Of a stretch of 64,000 nt of DNA, positions 9,298 through 16,834 are shown piece by piece. The notes beneath the pieces were generated by a model. The model worked only from the letters and a program-made list of their open reading frames with translations, was not told the origin of the DNA and did no database searches. Position 1 is the stretch's first letter; each line of letters starts with the position of its first letter. Where the stretch lies: contig NZ_CP065424.1 in assembly GCF_017809215.1 (NCBI RefSeq), positions 2,574,001-2,638,000 on the forward strand, written 5' to 3'. The stretch comes from Heyndrickxia oleronia (GTDB lineage Bacteria > Bacillota > Bacilli > Bacillales > Bacillaceae_C). Position numbers and translations under genes: made by a program.

Positions 9298-11124
9298 CTA
9301 CCCAGAATATTGAATTAACGATTGTGTAACATGTTGATGATTAGCTAAATCTATAAGTCTTCTTTTCAATGTTTCTTTATCAAGAACAGTTAGATTAGAA
9401 ATAATTTCTTCAATTTCATTGATGTATATTTCTTTTGTTTTCCCAATATAAATATTCGGATAGATTTGTTCTTCATGAATTTCATCAAAATCTAGTAATT
9501 CTTCAAATAATTTTTCTCCAGGTCGAATTCCACTATACTGAATTCCAATATCGTCTACTGTAAAACCAGAAAGTCTTATCAAGTTTTTTGCTAAATCAAC
9601 AATTTTTACTGGTTCACCCATATCTAAAACAAAAATTTGTCCCCAATTTGCCAGTGCTCCTGCTTGTAAAACAAGTCTTGATGCTTCGGGGATCGTCATA
9701 AAATAGCGCGTCATTTCGGGATGAGTTACTGTCACAGGTCCACCTTTTTCAATTTGCTTTTTAAATAATGGAACCACACTTCCTCGACTTCCTAGCACAT
9801 TTCCAAAACGAACGGCTACAAATTTAGTCTCACAATCTCTATTCATATGTTGAATGACCATTTCTGCTAATCTTTTCGTAGCTCCCATCACATTTGTAGG
9901 ATTCACTGCTTTGTCACTTGATATCATGACAAATGTCTCAACTTTTGCCCATTTAGATGCATTAGCAGCATTCATCGTTCCGACAATATTATTTTTTACT
10001 GCTTCTTCTGGATTAGCTTCCATTAACGGCACATGCTTATGTGCTGCAGCGTGGTAAACAACATTTGGGCGATATGTATCCATGACACTGTACATTTTTT
10101 TTATATCCTGTATATCTGCAATAACTGGAATGATATCAATTATTGATTGTTTATATGTTTCTTTTAATTCCATTTCAATATTGTAAATACTATTTTCACC
10201 ATGACCCAGTAATATCAGTTTTTTTGGATGGAAGGTGGCAATTTGTCGGCAAATTTCCGAGCCGATTGAACCCCCTGCCCCTGTTACTAAGATTACTTTA
10301 TTGGTTATGTGCTCTGATATGCCTTCGATATCTAATTCTACCGTCTCTCTGCCGAGTAGATCCTCTACTTTTACATCTCGTAATTTACTAACTGAAATAT
10401 TTCCCACTAATAAATCTTCTAATCTTGGTAATATTTGTGTCTTAGCATTTGTTTTGGCACATTCTTGGAAGATGGTATTTAATTCTTGTTTTTTTAAGGA
10501 GGGAATCGCAATGATGATATGATCTATATTTAATCGACTTACAATATTTGTAATATTACTTACAGAACCGATTACCGGGATTCCTAATATATCTAAATGA
10601 TGTTTATTTCGATTGTCGTCAATAAAAGCAATCGGTAGCAGTTCAGAATCATTTCTTTTTAATAATTGGCGGACTACCATCGTACCGGCAGAACCAGCAC
10701 CAATAACTAATGTTCTTTTTTTATTGACATCTTTTACAAGATATCGATCCCGATAGACTCTCCAGCAAAACCTTGAACCACCTATTAAAATCATATGTAA
10801 TAAACACGTAACCACTAGAAGTCGATAAAAAATTTCACCAATAATCATTCCTTGGACAATTGCTGAAATAATAATGGATGCAGTAACCGTTTTTAATATA
10901 ATGACTAATTCACCTATACTCGCATATTCCCATGACTTCTTATATAAATGAAAATGAAATGAAAAAAAATAATGACTGATTAATATGGCAACACAGCTTA
11001 ATACAATTGGATAATTAATAACATTAAAACTTTCATAAACTAAAAAACAGCCGATAAAAATAGCTGTCAATACAATAATAGTGTCTATAAGAAGAAATAA
11101 GGAAATTCTTTGTTGATATGTCAA
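9298..11124 (-). CDS. epsC: Membrane-bound nucleotide-sugar 4,6-dehydratase (EpsC/CapD family)
   Basis: This 608-aa protein has four hydrophobic helices in the first ~120 residues. A first Rossmann motif [16 protein letters not shown] sits near 140 and a second, catalytic one [15 protein letters not shown] near 283. [17 protein letters not shown] near 403 marks the catalytic region. The family makes 4-keto-6-deoxy UDP-HexNAc precursors of rare sugars such as QuiNAc or bacillosamine. The start is TTG; GGAGG sits only 3 bp upstream, which is short, but no other start fits the family N-terminus. It is the first gene of the operon and follows a leader of about 425 nt. Confidence 0.93.
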   Translation of the reverse strand: MTYQQRISLFLLIDTIIVLTAIFIGCFLVYESFNVINYPIVLSCVAILISHYFFSFHFHLYKKSWEYASIGELVIILKTVTASIIISAIVQGMIIGEIFYRLLVVTCLLHMILIGGSRFCWRVYRDRYLVKDVNKKRTLVIGAGSAGTMVVRQLLKRNDSELLPIAFIDDNRNKHHLDILGIPVIGSVSNITNIVSRLNIDHIIIAIPSLKKQELNTIFQECAKTNAKTQILPRLEDLLVGNISVSKLRDVKVEDLLGRETVELDIEGISEHITNKVILVTGAGGSIGSEICRQIATFHPKKLILLGHGENSIYNIEMELKETYKQSIIDIIPVIADIQDIKKMYSVMDTYRPNVVYHAAAHKHVPLMEANPEEAVKNNIVGTMNAANASKWAKVETFVMISSDKAVNPTNVMGATKRLAEMVIQHMNRDCETKFVAVRFGNVLGSRGSVVPLFKKQIEKGGPVTVTHPEMTRYFMTIPEASRLVLQAGALANWGQIFVLDMGEPVKIVDLAKNLIRLSGFTVDDIGIQYSGIRPGEKLFEELLDFDEIHEEQIYPNIYIGKTKEIYINEIEEIISNLTVLDKETLKRRLIDLANHQHVTQSLIQYSG

Positions 11125-11171
11125 AAACCTCCCCCCCTTTTTATATAATATGAATAATTAGTTTAAAAATT

Positions 11172-11188
11172 GGGCATTTAACCCGCCC
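11172..11188 (-). terminator. Weak hairpin plus U-run between leader RNA and epsC (possible attenuator)
   Basis: On the minus strand GGGC and GCCC flank a 9-nt loop and are followed by AATTTTT. The 4-bp stem is weak for an intrinsic terminator, but it lies just downstream of the structured leader candidate and upstream of epsC. An antitermination element would be expected to act at such a place. Function is inferred. Confidence 0.3.
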
Positions 11189-11196
11189 TCACAACA

Positions 11197-11274
11197 CACT
11201 CTTGACGACTTGCGTCTAAGGTTTTTTTACAACCCACAGCATGATCGAGTGCCTCCTTTGATAGTGGCTAGGAG
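11197..11274 (-). ncRNA. Structured leader RNA candidate upstream of epsC (EAR/epsC-RNA-like position)
   Basis: Read on the minus strand this GC-richer stretch can form several stems. These are CTCC/GGAG (11271-11274 with 11253-11256), an outer CACTC/GAGTG stem (11247-11251 with 11197-11201), an inner GGGTT/AACCT stem (11231-11235 with 11219-11223), and a GAC-GCAA-GTC tetraloop hairpin (11207-11216). In Bacillales the EAR (epsC) RNA, a processive antitermination element, sits directly upstream of epsC. The position matches here but I could not check the consensus. The stems are seen; identity is inferred. Confidence 0.4.
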
Positions 11275-11296
11275 ACATCACCAACAACTAAACATC

Positions 11297-11333
11297 TTCT
11301 TATAAAAGAACATACATATTCTCAATAAAGAAC
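11297..11333 (-). promoter_or_regulatory. Two tandem SinR-type boxes in the EPS leader
   Basis: On the minus strand two GTTCTTT boxes start 22 bp apart, about two helical turns: GTTCTTTATTGAGAA at 11333-11319 and GTTCTTTTATAAGAA at 11311-11297. Each is an imperfect palindrome with the TTCTT-N4-AAGAA layout. They match the SinR consensus GTTCTYT. They lie downstream of the predicted promoter, so they could act as roadblocks or in looping with the promoter operator. Confidence 0.55.
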
Positions 11334-11406
11334 GTACATGCAAAAAAAATGCGATTGTCTCTTAATATTCTAATAGAACTTAAATCATCTATTTAATCAT
11401 CATTTA

Positions 11407-11421
11407 TTCTTTATAAAGAAC
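11407..11421. promoter_or_regulatory. SinR-type palindromic operator, internal leader copy
   Basis: TTCTTTATAAAGAA is a perfect 14-bp palindrome, extended by C on one side to give a full AAAGAAC box. It is the same core as the operator in the promoter spacer, about 155 bp further into the leader. A partial site (TTCTAATAGAAC) lies at 11368-11379. Confidence 0.55.
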
Positions 11422-11555
11422 ATATATTGTTAAGAAATCAATATTTTAGAGATGTCATACAGAAACAATTTTTTTAATTGCATATATAATTTATCCAAAG
11501 CATTTTTTGTTTTATATACAATTACAACTATTTTCCTAGTTGATTAATTCACTTC

Positions 11556-11584
11556 ATTATAGTTCTTTATAAAGAACATGTCAA
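11556..11584 (-). promoter_or_regulatory. Sigma-A promoter of the EPS operon with a SinR operator filling its spacer
   Basis: On the minus strand a consensus -35 TTGACA (11584-11579) and a consensus -10 TATAAT (11561-11556) are separated by 17 bp. The palindrome GTTCTTTATAAAGAAC (11577-11562) occupies 16 of those 17 bases. It is two inverted SinR boxes (GTTCTTT). Repressor bound here would exclude RNA polymerase. The match to both consensus elements is exact, which makes a chance occurrence unlikely. Confidence 0.88.
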
Positions 11585-11614
11585 TATCCTTTTTTAATTA
11601 AAATAATCTAAAAA

Positions 11615-11649
11615 AGACTAAACCAACACGTTATCTATTGGTTTAGTCT
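11615..11649 (-). terminator. Intrinsic terminator of the amidase gene
   Basis: The 12-bp arms AGACTAAACCAA and TTGGTTTAGTCT are separated by 11 nt. On the minus strand the hairpin is followed by TTTTTT. It lies 34 bp after the amidase stop codon and just upstream of the EPS promoter, insulating the two transcripts. Confidence 0.85.
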
Positions 11650-11682
11650 CATGATTTTTCAAGTTATTAAACTGACTATTTC

Positions 11683-13182
11683 TTACGCATTAGCAAATAG
11701 TGGATTCCCCTTCATACCAATCCATAGATCAGAATCCTCAATTTCACCTGCAATTTTGAATAACCATTGCTCTTTTCCTTTTGGAGCCATAAATTGAACC
11801 CCAAGAGGAAGGCCATTTTTAGTTAGATGTACAGGTACAGAAATAGCGGGTTGACCTGTTAAGTTTGCTAATTGTGTAAATGGAGTATAGGTTAGGCTTG
11901 GTTCAAACATATCATAAACCAGTTTTAATTGTTCATTTTTCGTTAATTCACTAATCTTCATTAGCTCACTAATTTCTTTTTCATTTTGAGTTAACTCTCC
12001 AATCTTTGGTGCAGAATTAGCCGTTGCAGGTGTTAAATACAGGTCATAGTTTTTATGAAACTCGGCCATTTGAGCAGCAGCTAAATCCCATTCAGCGATG
12101 CTTTGTGTAAATTCAGCGGCAGTAACCGATTTTCCTGCAACAGTTAATACCCATGACACAATTTCCATATCATTTGCTGTTATCGCTCTTCCTAATGATT
12201 TTTCAATTGAATCAACCATTCCTGCCATTTCTCCATTATTCATAATATAATAGTTTTCCATTAAGCGAATTCCGTCAACATTATTAGACTTCTCTTCTAC
12301 TTCATAACCTTGCTCTTCTAACCATTGGACAGTTTTATATATTGCCTGCTTTGCTTCCTCATCTACTGGCGTTCCCACAGGGGATTTAGTAGTAAAGGCA
12401 ATACGGAATTTCTTATTTGCTTTCTTTTTTATTTCTTCATAGTAACTTCCATCGAACAATGGTATATGGAAGGCTGCCTCCGGTTGAATGGTCTGTAAAA
12501 CATCTAATAAAGCCGCGCTATCTCGAACAGAACGTGATAATACAAAATCAATTGACGCACCTTGCCACTGACGACCTACACCTGGACCAACAGGCGTTCT
12601 GCCACGAGTTGGCTTTAGCCCAAATAGACCTGTAAAGGATGCTGGAATTCTAATGGAGCCACCACCATCGCTTGCCCCTGCGATTGGAACAATACCAGAT
12701 GCAACACTGGCAGCTGATCCACCACTCGATCCTCCTGCAGAGTATTTAGTGTTCCATGGATTTCTTGTAGGACCATAAATTTCAGGCTCAGTTATATTTT
12801 TTAATCCAAACTCAGGTGTATTTGTATGACCTAAGAAAAGAAATCCGGCTTTACGCAAACGGTCCACAAAATTGGAATCTCTTCTAGAAATATTATCGGT
12901 AAAAAGCTTGGAGCCTGAAGTCAGTGGTTCCCCTTTGATAGCTTGAGAAATATCTTTTAATACTATGGGAACACCAGCAAAGGGTTGCTCTTCTATATGT
13001 AATTGGTCAATTTCCTCCATTACTTTCTCTTTTCGGGTACGAACTACTGCATTTAAATGAGGATTTACAGCTTCCATTTGTTCATACGCTGCTTCAACAA
13101 GTTCTTTAGGTGAAACTTCTTTCTTCTTAATCAAGTTTGCCAAAGAAACTCCATCATGTGTTAGATACACTTCTTTATCCAT
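11683..13182 (-). CDS. Amidase-signature family amidohydrolase (GatA-like)
   Basis: This 499-aa protein has the amidase signature YSAGGSSGGSAASVASGIVP near residues 148-167, the catalytic Lys in VPIVLKDIS near residue 86, and the downstream GASDGGGSIRIPASF. Together these hold the Ser-cisSer-Lys triad. The substrate cannot be told from sequence; relatives hydrolyse varied carboxamides. No gatB or gatC lies nearby, so it is unlikely to be the Glu-tRNA amidotransferase subunit. GGGGTG precedes the ATG. It appears monocistronic, with its own terminator. Confidence 0.9.
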   Translation of the reverse strand: MDKEVYLTHDGVSLANLIKKKEVSPKELVEAAYEQMEAVNPHLNAVVRTRKEKVMEEIDQLHIEEQPFAGVPIVLKDISQAIKGEPLTSGSKLFTDNISRRDSNFVDRLRKAGFLFLGHTNTPEFGLKNITEPEIYGPTRNPWNTKYSAGGSSGGSAASVASGIVPIAGASDGGGSIRIPASFTGLFGLKPTRGRTPVGPGVGRQWQGASIDFVLSRSVRDSAALLDVLQTIQPEAAFHIPLFDGSYYEEIKKKANKKFRIAFTTKSPVGTPVDEEAKQAIYKTVQWLEEQGYEVEEKSNNVDGIRLMENYYIMNNGEMAGMVDSIEKSLGRAITANDMEIVSWVLTVAGKSVTAAEFTQSIAEWDLAAAQMAEFHKNYDLYLTPATANSAPKIGELTQNEKEISELMKISELTKNEQLKLVYDMFEPSLTYTPFTQLANLTGQPAISVPVHLTKNGLPLGVQFMAPKGKEQWLFKIAGEIEDSDLWIGMKGNPLFANA

Positions 13183-13294
13183 TTCTACACCCCATCAATA
13201 TTAAGCTTATATTTTACTAATATTCAATTATACTGTAAGACATTAAGGTCATGAAACTTACTAAGTCCTGTATAACATAAAATACCCTATTAAA

Positions 13295-13330
13295 AAAGAT
13301 GATCATCCAATAAATGAGACAATCATCTTT
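13295..13330. terminator. Terminator after the 62-aa conserved small protein
   Basis: AAAGATGAT and ATCATCTTT arms flank an 18-nt loop. On the minus strand the hairpin is followed by TTT and A/T-rich sequence, 20 bp after the small gene's stop codon. Confidence 0.7.
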
Positions 13331-13351
13331 GAATACTTATTTTATTTTTAC

Positions 13352-13540
13352 TTATAATGCTTTATCACGATCAATAACCTCTACAGATGAGATAAAGGTT
13401 GGGTTGATAATTAAATTCCCAAATTTCTGTATAACATTAGTCATCAGTCCCATTTGATTTGTAACTTTTTTCATAAAATCGTCGATATGTGTATCAACCA
13501 AATATTCCTTCCCATTGGCCATTGTTACTTTTACTGGCAT
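13352..13540 (-). CDS. Small protein of unknown function (62 aa)
   Basis: I do not recognise this protein. It begins MPVKVTMANGKEYLVDTHID and ends IINPTFISSVEVIDRDKAL, resembling a small beta-rich fold with one amphipathic helix. I chose the internal ATG at 13540 because a purine-rich GGGTGGG lies about 8 bp upstream; the longer frame to 13561 has no ribosome site. It is followed by a clear terminator, which supports it being a real gene. It carries no signal peptide or membrane segment. Confidence 0.6.
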   Translation of the reverse strand: MPVKVTMANGKEYLVDTHIDDFMKKVTNQMGLMTNVIQKFGNLIINPTFISSVEVIDRDKAL

Positions 13541-13561
13541 ACAATATCCCACCCTTATCAT

Positions 13562-13910
13562 AAGAAATATTTATCTTAGTTTATGAGATCATGTAAAAAA
13601 AATGACTCATATAAGATTATCCATAATCATGGTTAACTGAAGCTTCTACTTATTATTATTTAAGTTACCTTATATAGTATTTACATTTAATACAACAGAT
13701 TAAGTACCAGTCTCTCTCCCCTCACTACATTGGCGAAAGAAGAATTTTCAAGTAACGAATTAACTGATTATTTATATATTTATTATAAAAATACAACCAT
13801 ATTTCAGTCAAATATTTATAATAGTTATTTTCATTTTTTTAAAGGATTTCCATTTCATTTGTTGAACTGTATTTATAAACTATAATCTTATAAATTAGGG
13901 AGGCATTTTA
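13562..13910. other. Intergenic region between divergent genes
   Basis: AT-rich sequence upstream of both the 62-aa gene (minus) and the DJ-1/PfpI gene (plus). A plausible plus-strand promoter is TTGTTG-N16-TATAAT ending about 28 bp before the 13911 ATG. I see no repeat or RNA. Confidence 0.4.
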
Positions 13911-14465
13911 ATGGCAAAAAAAATATTAATCCTTGCCGGTGACGCTGTAGAAGCATTAGAAATCTACTATCCTTATTTTCGGTGTTTAGAAGAAGGTTTT
14001 GAGGTAACAATTGCCGCTCCATCTAAGAAAAAGTTGCATACTGTTGTGCACGATTTTATCGGTTGGGATACTTATACAGAAAAAGCTGGATATTTAATTG
14101 AAGCGGGTAGTGCTTTCGAGGAAGTTCAACCTGAATATTATGATGGTCTTATTATTCCTGGAGGGCGTGCACCTGAATATATTCGCTTAAATGATAACAT
14201 TCCAAGAATTGTAAGTCATTTCTTTATAGAGAATAAGCCGATTGCTGCTGTTTGTCACGCAAGTCTTGTGTTAACAACTGTACGTGATCATATAAAAGGA
14301 AGGGAAATGACTGCTTATATCGCATGTAAACCTGAAGTAGAGGCAGTTGGTTCTAAATATATTTCAGAACCCCTTCATGTAGATGGAAATCTTGTTTCGG
14401 GACATGCATGGCCAGATTTACCAGGTTTAATGCGTGAGTTTATTAAGCAAGTAAATAAAAGTTGA
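13911..14465 (+). CDS. DJ-1/PfpI family protein (class I glutamine-amidotransferase-like)
   Basis: This 184-aa protein has the DJ-1/PfpI fold, with the nucleophile-elbow motif AAVCHASLVL near residues 112-121 (Cys-His) and a preceding YDGLIIPGGRAPEYI near 79-93. Family members include deglycase/chaperone-like and protease-like proteins, and the specific reaction cannot be deduced. A strong AGGGAGG ribosome site precedes the ATG. It is monocistronic and is followed by repeat copy A. Confidence 0.88.
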   Translation: MAKKILILAGDAVEALEIYYPYFRCLEEGFEVTIAAPSKKKLHTVVHDFIGWDTYTEKAGYLIEAGSAFEEVQPEYYDGLIIPGGRAPEYIRLNDNIPRIVSHFFIENKPIAAVCHASLVLTTVRDHIKGREMTAYIACKPEVEAVGSKYISEPLHVDGNLVSGHAWPDLPGLMREFIKQVNKS

Positions 14466-14478
14466 TTCTTTTTATTTT

Positions 14479-14671
14479 AATGGTTTTCGAATCGTTTTTT
14501 GCTTTTGAAAAAAGCCTAGCGATTGGCTTTTACCCTAATAAAGATTCAGCGGTTCTGAAGGAGTTTACAGCTCTTTTCTCAGTCAAAATTAGACAGCTAG
14601 CGATTTTCAGCTAATATTAATTAATTTTGAAACTTTAGCTAAAAACTGGAGTAACGTTTGAGAAAAGAGTC
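14479..14671 (+). repeat. Dispersed intergenic repeat, copy A (longest copy)
   Basis: About 190 bp containing the family landmarks in order: TTTTCGAATCG, AAAAAAGCCTAGC, TTTTACCCTAATAAAG, CAGCTCTTTTCTCAGT. It then has an internal AT-rich core and ends GTTTGAGAAAAGAGTC. The arms CTCTTTTCTCA and TGAGAAAAGAG are inverted, so the distal part can fold. Copies B, C and D lie at 26972, 34404 and 32954. Confidence 0.7.
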
Positions 14672-14704
14672 TTCTTCTTTGCGATTCACTTTGGAGGAAA
14701 CAAT

Positions 14705-15220
14705 ATGGAGATCAGACATTTAAACGGAACTGACGCTATTATATATCGAACCCTTCGCTTACAAGCTTTACAAATGAGTCCGGAAGCTTTTGGTTCTAGT
14801 TACGAGGAAGAAAAAGATGCCCCACTCGAACAGTATATTTCAAAATTAGAATCAGACGTTGCATTTACTTTTGGTGCATTTGATAACCAAGAATTAATTG
14901 GAACCGTCACTTTTGTTAAAGAAACAAAACGAAAGCTGAAGCATCGAGGATCCATCTTTGCACTCTTTGTTAAACCAGACAAACGAAAACTCGGGGTAGC
15001 CAACGCATTGTTAAAGGAAGTAATAAATAAAGCAAATGAGTTAAAAGTGATCGAACAAATATACTTATCGGTTGTAGCATCAAATATTGAAGCCAAAAAT
15101 CTTTATTCCAAATTTGGATTTCGCACTTTTGCCCTAGAAAAACATGCACTTAAAATGGAAAATCAATACTTCGATGAAGAACATATGGTATTATTTTTAT
15201 CACAACAACAGGAAAGCTAA
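14705..15220 (+). CDS. GNAT-family N-acetyltransferase
   Basis: This 171-aa GNAT has the acetyl-CoA region IFALFVKPDKRKLGVANALL near residues 84-103, a Q/RxxGxA-like loop. The acceptor-side pattern NIEAKNLYSKFGFRTFALEK lies near 126-145. The substrate is unknown. GGAGG precedes the ATG. The gene stands alone, convergent with the MFS gene at 15250. Confidence 0.9.
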   Translation: MEIRHLNGTDAIIYRTLRLQALQMSPEAFGSSYEEEKDAPLEQYISKLESDVAFTFGAFDNQELIGTVTFVKETKRKLKHRGSIFALFVKPDKRKLGVANALLKEVINKANELKVIEQIYLSVVASNIEAKNLYSKFGFRTFALEKHALKMENQYFDEEHMVLFLSQQQES

Positions 15221-15249
15221 AAAATAGCTTTCCTTATCTTATTTTTACA

Positions 15250-16449
15250 TTATTCTATTTCCGTATTTTTAGTTTCTATTCCTAAAAATAATACTGAGGC
15301 TGCACCAATCAAAATGGAAACACAAAAAATTGTAAATATAATCGTAATAGATATATTCTGAGCAATTAAATAGGGTACCAAGAGTGGTCCTAAAATACCA
15401 CCAATGCGCCCAAAAGATGTAGCCATCCCTGTACCTGTCCCTCTTATACTTGTTGGATATTGTTCTGGTGTATACGCATATAATGCTCCCCATGCACCTA
15501 AATTAAAAAATGATAGAAGGATTCCGGAGAGAATCAGCATAAATAAAGTGTCGGCATTCCCAAATAAAAAGGCACTAACTGCTGTACCGATGAGATATAC
15601 CACTAATACAAACTTTCTCCCTATCTTTTCAATAAACCATGCTGCAGTAAAGTAACCTGGTAATTGAGCAAGGGTCATAATTAATACATATTCGAAACTC
15701 TTAATCATACTAAACCCTTTCATTACCATAACACTTGGCAACCACAAAAACATTCCATAATAGGAAAACACTACACAAAACCAAAGAATCCATAGCATTA
15801 ATGTTTTTCGTGTAAATTTCCTTGACCAGACACTAGCTACATTTTTTAACATTGAATTTTTTTGTTTAACCTTTGTAAAACGTTTTGAGTCTGGCAAATG
15901 TAGCCGAAGATAAAGGGCATAAAAAGCTGGAATGACACTAATTAAAAGGGCTATCTTCCAACCAAATTGTGGAATAATAAAATATGAGATAACAGCCGCG
16001 AGTAACCAACCAAATGCCCAAAAGCTTTCAAGTAAAACAACAATTCTACCACGCTTCTCAGTAGGTACGCTTTCTGACACAAGCGTTGAGGCAACAGGAA
16101 GTTCTCCTCCCAATCCCATTCCAATGAGGAACCTAAGAATTAAGAAAATAGATAGTGTATTTGTAAAAGCTGATGCACCACTACCTAAAGAAAATAATAA
16201 AAGAGTAATGATAAAGACGTGTTTTCTACCAATTCGATCAGATAATAGTCCAAAAACAAATGCGCCTACAGCCATTCCAATAGAATTTATACTTCCAATC
16301 CACCCCATTTCTTGAACGGATAAGTTCCACTCTTTTTGCAACGCCGCAATAATGAAGGAAAGCATACCTACATCCATCGCATCAAACATCCAACCTAAAC
16401 CCGCAATACTAAGTAATTTTTTATTAGATATACTTCTACCTTTTGACAT
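15250..16449 (-). CDS. MFS transporter, sugar/aromatic-acid symporter-like (NiaP/YceI type)
   Basis: This 399-aa protein has 12 predicted membrane helices. The MFS motif SDRIGRKHVFIITLLLFSLG follows helix 2, and GWMFDAMDVGML near the N-terminus is typical of the NiaP/AAHS group. The substrate is unknown. I chose the ATG at 16449 because GGAGG precedes it with 7-bp spacing; the longer frame to 16491 has no ribosome site. It is divergent from the FAD oxidoreductase across a region with a perfect 8-bp-arm palindrome. Confidence 0.88.
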   Translation of the reverse strand: MSKGRSISNKKLLSIAGLGWMFDAMDVGMLSFIIAALQKEWNLSVQEMGWIGSINSIGMAVGAFVFGLLSDRIGRKHVFIITLLLFSLGSGASAFTNTLSIFLILRFLIGMGLGGELPVASTLVSESVPTEKRGRIVVLLESFWAFGWLLAAVISYFIIPQFGWKIALLISVIPAFYALYLRLHLPDSKRFTKVKQKNSMLKNVASVWSRKFTRKTLMLWILWFCVVFSYYGMFLWLPSVMVMKGFSMIKSFEYVLIMTLAQLPGYFTAAWFIEKIGRKFVLVVYLIGTAVSAFLFGNADTLFMLILSGILLSFFNLGAWGALYAYTPEQYPTSIRGTGTGMATSFGRIGGILGPLLVPYLIAQNISITIIFTIFCVSILIGAASVLFLGIETKNTEIE

Positions 16450-16834
16450 AACAAACCTCCACATTGATATACGATAAAAATACTTATCCATACCTTTACT
16501 CTCTAATAATTTTGCACTTTACAGGGTTTTTATTATTAGCTAATTTTAAAATCTTGCCCATGAAATAAATCTCCCTTTCAATGTTGAAAATTCTTAAGCA
16601 ATAATTTAAAGATACCTTTGAGTATTCCTTTTAATTTAGAGAATCCTAATAAATATTAACATGTGTCTTTACACATGTCACTACACTTTTTTTATATTTT
16701 GATATAGTAGATAATTAAAGTTTTCCCGTAGTAAATTTTTATGCTAATATTTATAGTAGAGTTTTTTCCTTCCATCGAAAGCCATATAATTAAATATCTT
16801 TAATACATATAAAGTAGTTCAAGGAATGAAGACA
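16450..16834. other. Divergent regulatory region between MFS transporter and FAD oxidoreductase
   Basis: About 385 bp without genes. The notable element is the palindrome at 16659-16678 listed separately. The remainder is AT-rich and presumably holds both promoters. Confidence 0.4.
16659..16678. promoter_or_regulatory. Perfect inverted repeat, candidate operator
   Basis: ACATGTGT-cttt-ACACATGT has 8-bp perfect arms around a 4-bp centre. It lies about 175 bp upstream of the oxidoreductase start and about 210 bp upstream of the MFS start. It is not followed by a U-run, so it is more like an operator than a terminator. No adjacent regulator gene exists. Confidence 0.4.

Noticed and set aside
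11197..11274. Cyclic-di-GMP-I riboswitch
   Set aside because: GACGCAA is present, but the two-helix framework and the CAGGGCAAACC and GGCCUAAACC segments are absent.
11683..13182. Glu-tRNA(Gln) amidotransferase subunit GatA
   Set aside because: No gatC or gatB neighbours, and the sequence fits general amidase-signature enzymes equally well.
15404..15655. Plus-strand frames opposite the MFS gene and many similar antisense frames elsewhere
   Set aside because: They mirror the codon pattern of real genes on the other strand and lack ribosome sites.
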